Shown one piece after another: positions 37,001 to 38,796 of a stretch of 38,796 nucleotides of DNA. Position 1 is the first letter of the stretch. Each line of letters begins with the position of its first letter. The DNA is from an uncultured Clostridia bacterium (lineage in GTDB: Bacteria; Bacillota; Clostridia; Christensenellales; CAG-314), in the NCBI GenBank assembly GCA_947589685.1, contig CANQCN010000010.1, forward strand, positions 1 to 38,796, given 5' to 3'. A model generated the notes under the pieces. The model worked only from the letters and a program-made list of their open reading frames with translations. It searched no databases and was not told where the DNA came from. Made by a program: the position numbers and the translations under genes.

Positions 37001-38261
37001 TGGTCTTTACGCCGGAAATACTCGCGACGGACATAGCTGCCTCGTAAGAGCTGGGGCTGCCCACCGTGCCGTAGTCGGGGTTGGTGGCGAGAGCCGTGTC
37101 GCCGTTTTCCGATTGATAAGCGGAAGAGTACTCGTTGCCGGCGGCGCAGATGAGGCAAATTCCCGCCTCGCGAATGGCGTCGTAAATTTCGTTGACCGCC
37201 TCGTCGTCCGCCTCGCGGGAGAATCCGCACGAAGAGCCGAGAGACATATTTATCGCGTCCACGCCCAACACGACGCAGTCGTTCAGCGCGGCGAGAATAC
37301 CCTCGGTGCTTGCGCCGCTTTCGTCCACGTTGGGAAACACCTTCATTATCGCAAGCTGCGCGTTGGTGGCAATGCCCGTGATGGTGTCGTCGTGTCCCGC
37401 GATGATGCCCGCCACGTGAGTGCCGTGGTCCTCGGTGGGATACACGTCCGCGTCGACGTCGGCGTAGTCAAAGGCAAAGGGCACCTTGTCGGATATATGC
37501 AGCTCGTCCGCCGTCAGCTCCACGCCCGCAGCCGCCGACATAGACGTAGCGGTAAAGCTGCTCAGCAACGAACGAATGTCGTCCATTTCTACTGCGAGAT
37601 TGCCCGTAGGCTGTTCGGCAAAGGCGGTGTGAGTGTAGTCCAAGCCCGTATCCAGCACGGCTACCACAGTACCCGTCCCGTCGTAGCCCACGTCGCCGGG
37701 GTCGTAAATGCCCGTCGAATAGACGTTTACTTCGTTTTGCGTCACCGCTTGCGGGGCAAGGTAGCGTTCGCACACGATAACGTCGTTTACGCGTTCGTCG
37801 CGTTGCAAAGCGCCTATGTCGCCGAAACGCACCTGCATAGCCATACCGTTGAACAGCGTGTTGTAACGGAAGCTGGTGTCGCGTATCACGGAGGCGTACT
37901 TGTCCGCAAAGCCGTCCTGCGCCTTGGCGATCTCCGCGGCTTGCGCAACGGCTTGTTCGCTGTTGATGTAGCCGTAAATATCATCGGGATCGCGCATTGC
38001 GCGGTCGAGAATGCTTTCGTCCTTGAAACGCACCACTACCCAAACCAACTCGTCCGCGTCGTAGCCGTCATAGCTCACGTCGGAGGTAAGCGCAAACTCA
38101 TCCGTAAGAGAGCGTACTCTGTCGGTTATGTCGGTAACCGCAACGGTTCCCGCAGCGTTCTGCTTCGTTTGCGACGAAAAACAACCGCAAGCGCTGCTGA
38201 CGATAAACACCATCAACAACGCGAGCGTAGCTAATCTGATCTTTTTTGTGTAAGCTTTCAT
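31041..38261 (-). CDS. Giant S8 subtilase with PA insert, BspA-like LRR region and C-terminal TM anchor
   Basis: AVLDTGLDYTH (D204), DHGTHVAGIIAGH (H282), AAGNE (N376), FSGTSMAAPNMAG (S599); PA-like GKIAVIKRGSLNFEEKIINAQNHGAVGAIVYNN; many AFxxCxxLxxVxIP repeats; C-terminal TM then KKRK. Confidence 0.94.
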   Translation of the reverse strand: MKAYTKKIRLATLALLMVFIVSSACGCFSSQTKQNAAGTVAVTDITDRVRSLTDEFALTSDVSYDGYDADELVWVVVRFKDESILDRAMRDPDDIYGYINSEQAVAQAAEIAKAQDGFADKYASVIRDTSFRYNTLFNGMAMQVRFGDIGALQRDERVNDVIVCERYLAPQAVTQNEVNVYSTGIYDPGDVGYDGTGTVVAVLDTGLDYTHTAFAEQPTGNLAVEMDDIRSLLSSFTATSMSAAAGVELTADELHISDKVPFAFDYADVDADVYPTEDHGTHVAGIIAGHDDTITGIATNAQLAIMKVFPNVDESGASTEGILAALNDCVVLGVDAINMSLGSSCGFSREADDEAVNEIYDAIREAGICLICAAGNEYSSAYQSENGDTALATNPDYGTVGSPSSYEAAMSVASISGVKTKYLLVNGEQEIYFTEAGNTGSKRRDFAKEMLNGETRKELDYVVIPGLGSESNYYDIDVNGKIAVIKRGSLNFEEKIINAQNHGAVGAIVYNNVSGVISMSVGKAAIPACSISMDFGKYFEEHTTGKLVIDEQYVAGPFMSEFSSWGPLPNLEFKPDITAHGGDIYSAVRGGYDYFSGTSMAAPNMAGATILVRQYVKERFPDLTPYEVTELTYQLIMSTATIAYNEEGNPYSPRKQGAGLADIAKSTTSSSYIYVEGANKPKLTLGDDPERKGVYTMTFKVRNLSALAQSYAVNPIVMTESLSSDNKTVAQKAYMLGDTDFSVKAEGNGVVLGGKGSIILGGYATATVTVTLTLSDAAKSYLDKTFSNGMYVEGFIQLLSLNKDVDLHIGFLGFYGDWAVAPMLDVTAYEVGAEQEDSGILDEDKLKADIYATLPMGGFRYLISATEYEESYYGMGQFGYRLADGYTEPAIIEDKASLTANMDGSYSLKMIAAGFLRNAKKVNMRINNAVTGELIWEGEDYNCRKSSYSGGRRPGMALVDFYINERDLPNNGKFTFTMECELDWATTEGNLKNTFSFDFYIDNEAPVVVGDQTQVRVEGSGVNKRYILDVYVYDNHYIQGYRLGTFGSINADGTLANSVAFHNNIIPMSDGNKRNSVNRISYDITEYWTDIQANGGNIFVELIDYAKNRSSFQLQLPSSNAEQIGFRSTMRAVNTRVNETTDLKDQVTTVPNNLWVKDMQWWIDDCKDAQGNATDTPVAVVKDGVVLGLAEGTATLHVSNLDGSAEASLPVTVREARTDKINLAQIQLNKTSATVERGEEITLKAEALVPNDLFADVAGADKFADVNLVWTTSAGISVFVTHDEQGNEVLTDTVRGSREVTVRLLRSGSATVNVIDSNSTSRVSNSCSISVKSEYEVEGVYLRSYTGRGDENGVVEIPDDLGITIIYMYAFMDNPYITKIIVPDGVTEIMEAAIYGCDKLEEVVLPESCKTLDKWALAWNPSLKKVDLGGVSTIGEMAFIMDGALDDISFDHVFSVGPRSFMYCESLNVLDITNIKSMGQMAFALCSRVTQIITGPFTPIGDYGFYGCVGLTEVTLNGPAIGEFAFAECSSLGSVTVNNAVDTIGMAAFYDCQALSEVNYRSEVRVIESFAFADCLSLVSVTIPDGVEYLGTQAYGYDNDMLASYSSLAEVIISDGAKLTAIDPGAFNGCRRLSAFTVEEGNPYLTANNGILFDKAMRKVLLFPYGHVQSDVVLPSTVTEIGANAFAATRVQSVTGANVTVIDDYAFYSASALDSLNLGNVTYIGTAAFYGASNLRAWQTCFNSVEYIGDSAFFIPTSNTVLTTFGLSGELVLPDTLVHLGDSAFFNTKLTRVRLGRNLKNLGNNVFAQSANLASVTFNDGLESIGEFAFAYCPMLTTINMPDSITSVGYGAFGYCTSLSSVKLSQNLTAIADFMFLNCNQLRSVDLPSSVKSIGGGAFAKYNADLTGYDQSPLQNIDLRYVESVGTEAFVRSSITSVWAPNLIEVGANAFGGCTSLETVILEEAKTIGELAFQSCTKLVTVEIPKAVNIQDRAFYNCSSLTSLDMPEAQSVGREAFVGATKLANVSFGKLRSIGTSAFGSTAVRQLDLPADFETADRQAFYGASRLEKVTVSADNALYFVDDEGVLYKNLPNGLVMLVYYPVANADEEGNFKTEYTADARTVRVEAYAFANNVHLTDITLPDRLQALGEGAFYHCTALQNITLNCAAAPVLETFYDSEAGIDSHGYNTFETGASSAVTVIYPKNGSGYDAYNWQQYMANNLTSSDTVVRTQTTMDMEDSLKAMNVETLTIDDLSELVLLRRIYNSLDETQKAFLKDVADKLPQLEKQLAKVIDDRIAALPEIVTEADRNEVYALRNALDRASGEIVASVANIDKLAKAEEQLSVSVDPNQPPEPQKPSDGWMLPTFLSIGAAIIVAAAIVTTVLVLKKRKAVAADDAKEADDENK

Positions 38262-38294
38262 TTTTGTTGCTCCGAAATTTGTGCGTTATAAATA

Positions 38295-38323
38295 ATTATA
38301 CAGCTAAAAATAATATACGGCAA
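38295..38323 (-). promoter_or_regulatory. Promoter at the head of the subtilase-opp cluster
   Basis: Minus strand TTGCCG-N17-TATAAT; CGGAG SD before ATG. Confidence 0.8.
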
Positions 38324-38404
38324 TCGTTTGAGGGGTATTTGAACCCAAAAAATCCGCGAATATTACAAATTTTTCTATAAAAATTTTTTAAGACGAGTTT
38401 TGGT

Positions 38405-38439
38405 GAATTGAAGTTTGTTTTTTATTTCCCTCTTCCACC
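38405..38439 (+). repeat. Tail fragment of the hairpin-array element
   Basis: GAATTGAAGTTTGTTTTTTATTTCCCTCTTCCACC resembles both full-element tails. Confidence 0.8.
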
Positions 38440-38660
38440 GCAAATGGGTAGGAGAAGTTTGACGCTGCGCGTCAAGTGAAGTTTCGGCTGTCGCCGAAGT
38501 GAAGTATTTGCCTTGCGGCAAATGTGAAGTTTTGCGGCTACGCCGCAAAGTTGAGGTCGGGACATCGGTTATACGAGCAAGCTTGTTACCATTCGGACTG
38601 TGTTGGTGATAAAAACAGAGAAATTGAATTAAGATTTGCTTTTTATATCCCTCTTCCACC
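38440..38660 (+). repeat. Hairpin-array element, copy 2
   Basis: Palindromes TTGACGCTGCGCGTCAA, TTCGGCTGTCGCCGAA, ATTTGCCTTGCGGCAAAT, TTTGCGGCTACGCCGCAAA spaced by GTGAAGT, then the GTTGAGGTCGGGACATC...CCCTCTTCCACC tail. Confidence 0.92.
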
Positions 38661-38796
38661 TCGTCCTCCCACGCCTTGGTCAGCACCAACCGCATACAAT
38701 GCGGTCGGTACCGCTGACAGGGTGAATTATACTTTCAAGTGCAACACCCGAAGAAAAAAAAAGAAGTTCATATAAATCTCTGGTATAATGGTAGTT

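Noticed and set aside
38760-38796. Promoter at the window end (TATAAT in ctctggtataatggtagtt)
   Set aside because: No acceptable -35 at proper spacing and no downstream gene visible in the window.

Overview
This 38.8 kb window looks like a chromosomal segment from an uncultured Clostridia-type Firmicute; that assignment is inferred from gene content only. Most genes lie on the minus strand. Left half: a 5'-truncated, frameshifted ribosomal protein L31 remnant flanked by a 50-bp duplication, an ABC ATPase/permease pair, signal peptidase I, a DUF951-type small protein missing from the ORF track, an alpha/beta-hydrolase-like protein, RlmH, a CPBP protease, a WalJ/YycJ-like MBL hydrolase, a GPH-type transporter, YchF, UppP, DegV, GtrA, GltX, RadC and a PepV-like M20 dipeptidase. 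Right half: a tightly packed minus-strand cluster with a strong promoter at its head. It encodes a 2406-aa surface subtilase with a BspA-like LRR region and C-terminal TM, an LRR/InlB-repeat lipoprotein, a GLUG-like lipoprotein, OppA-B-C-D-F and a previously uncalled single-TM small protein. I read this as a candidate surface-proteolysis-to-peptide-import operon. The most unusual non-coding content is four repeat systems: (1) a ~225-bp element with four perfect but mutually different hairpins spaced by an invariant GTGAAGT (two copies); (2) a folded repeat with covarying outer and inner stems around conserved internal loops (three copies); (3) a second folded repeat built on a CGAC-N3-GTCG core, linked to the former (three copies); (4) a 122-bp tandem repeat abutting the degV stop codon. 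No CRISPR, rRNA or tRNA genes were recognised.
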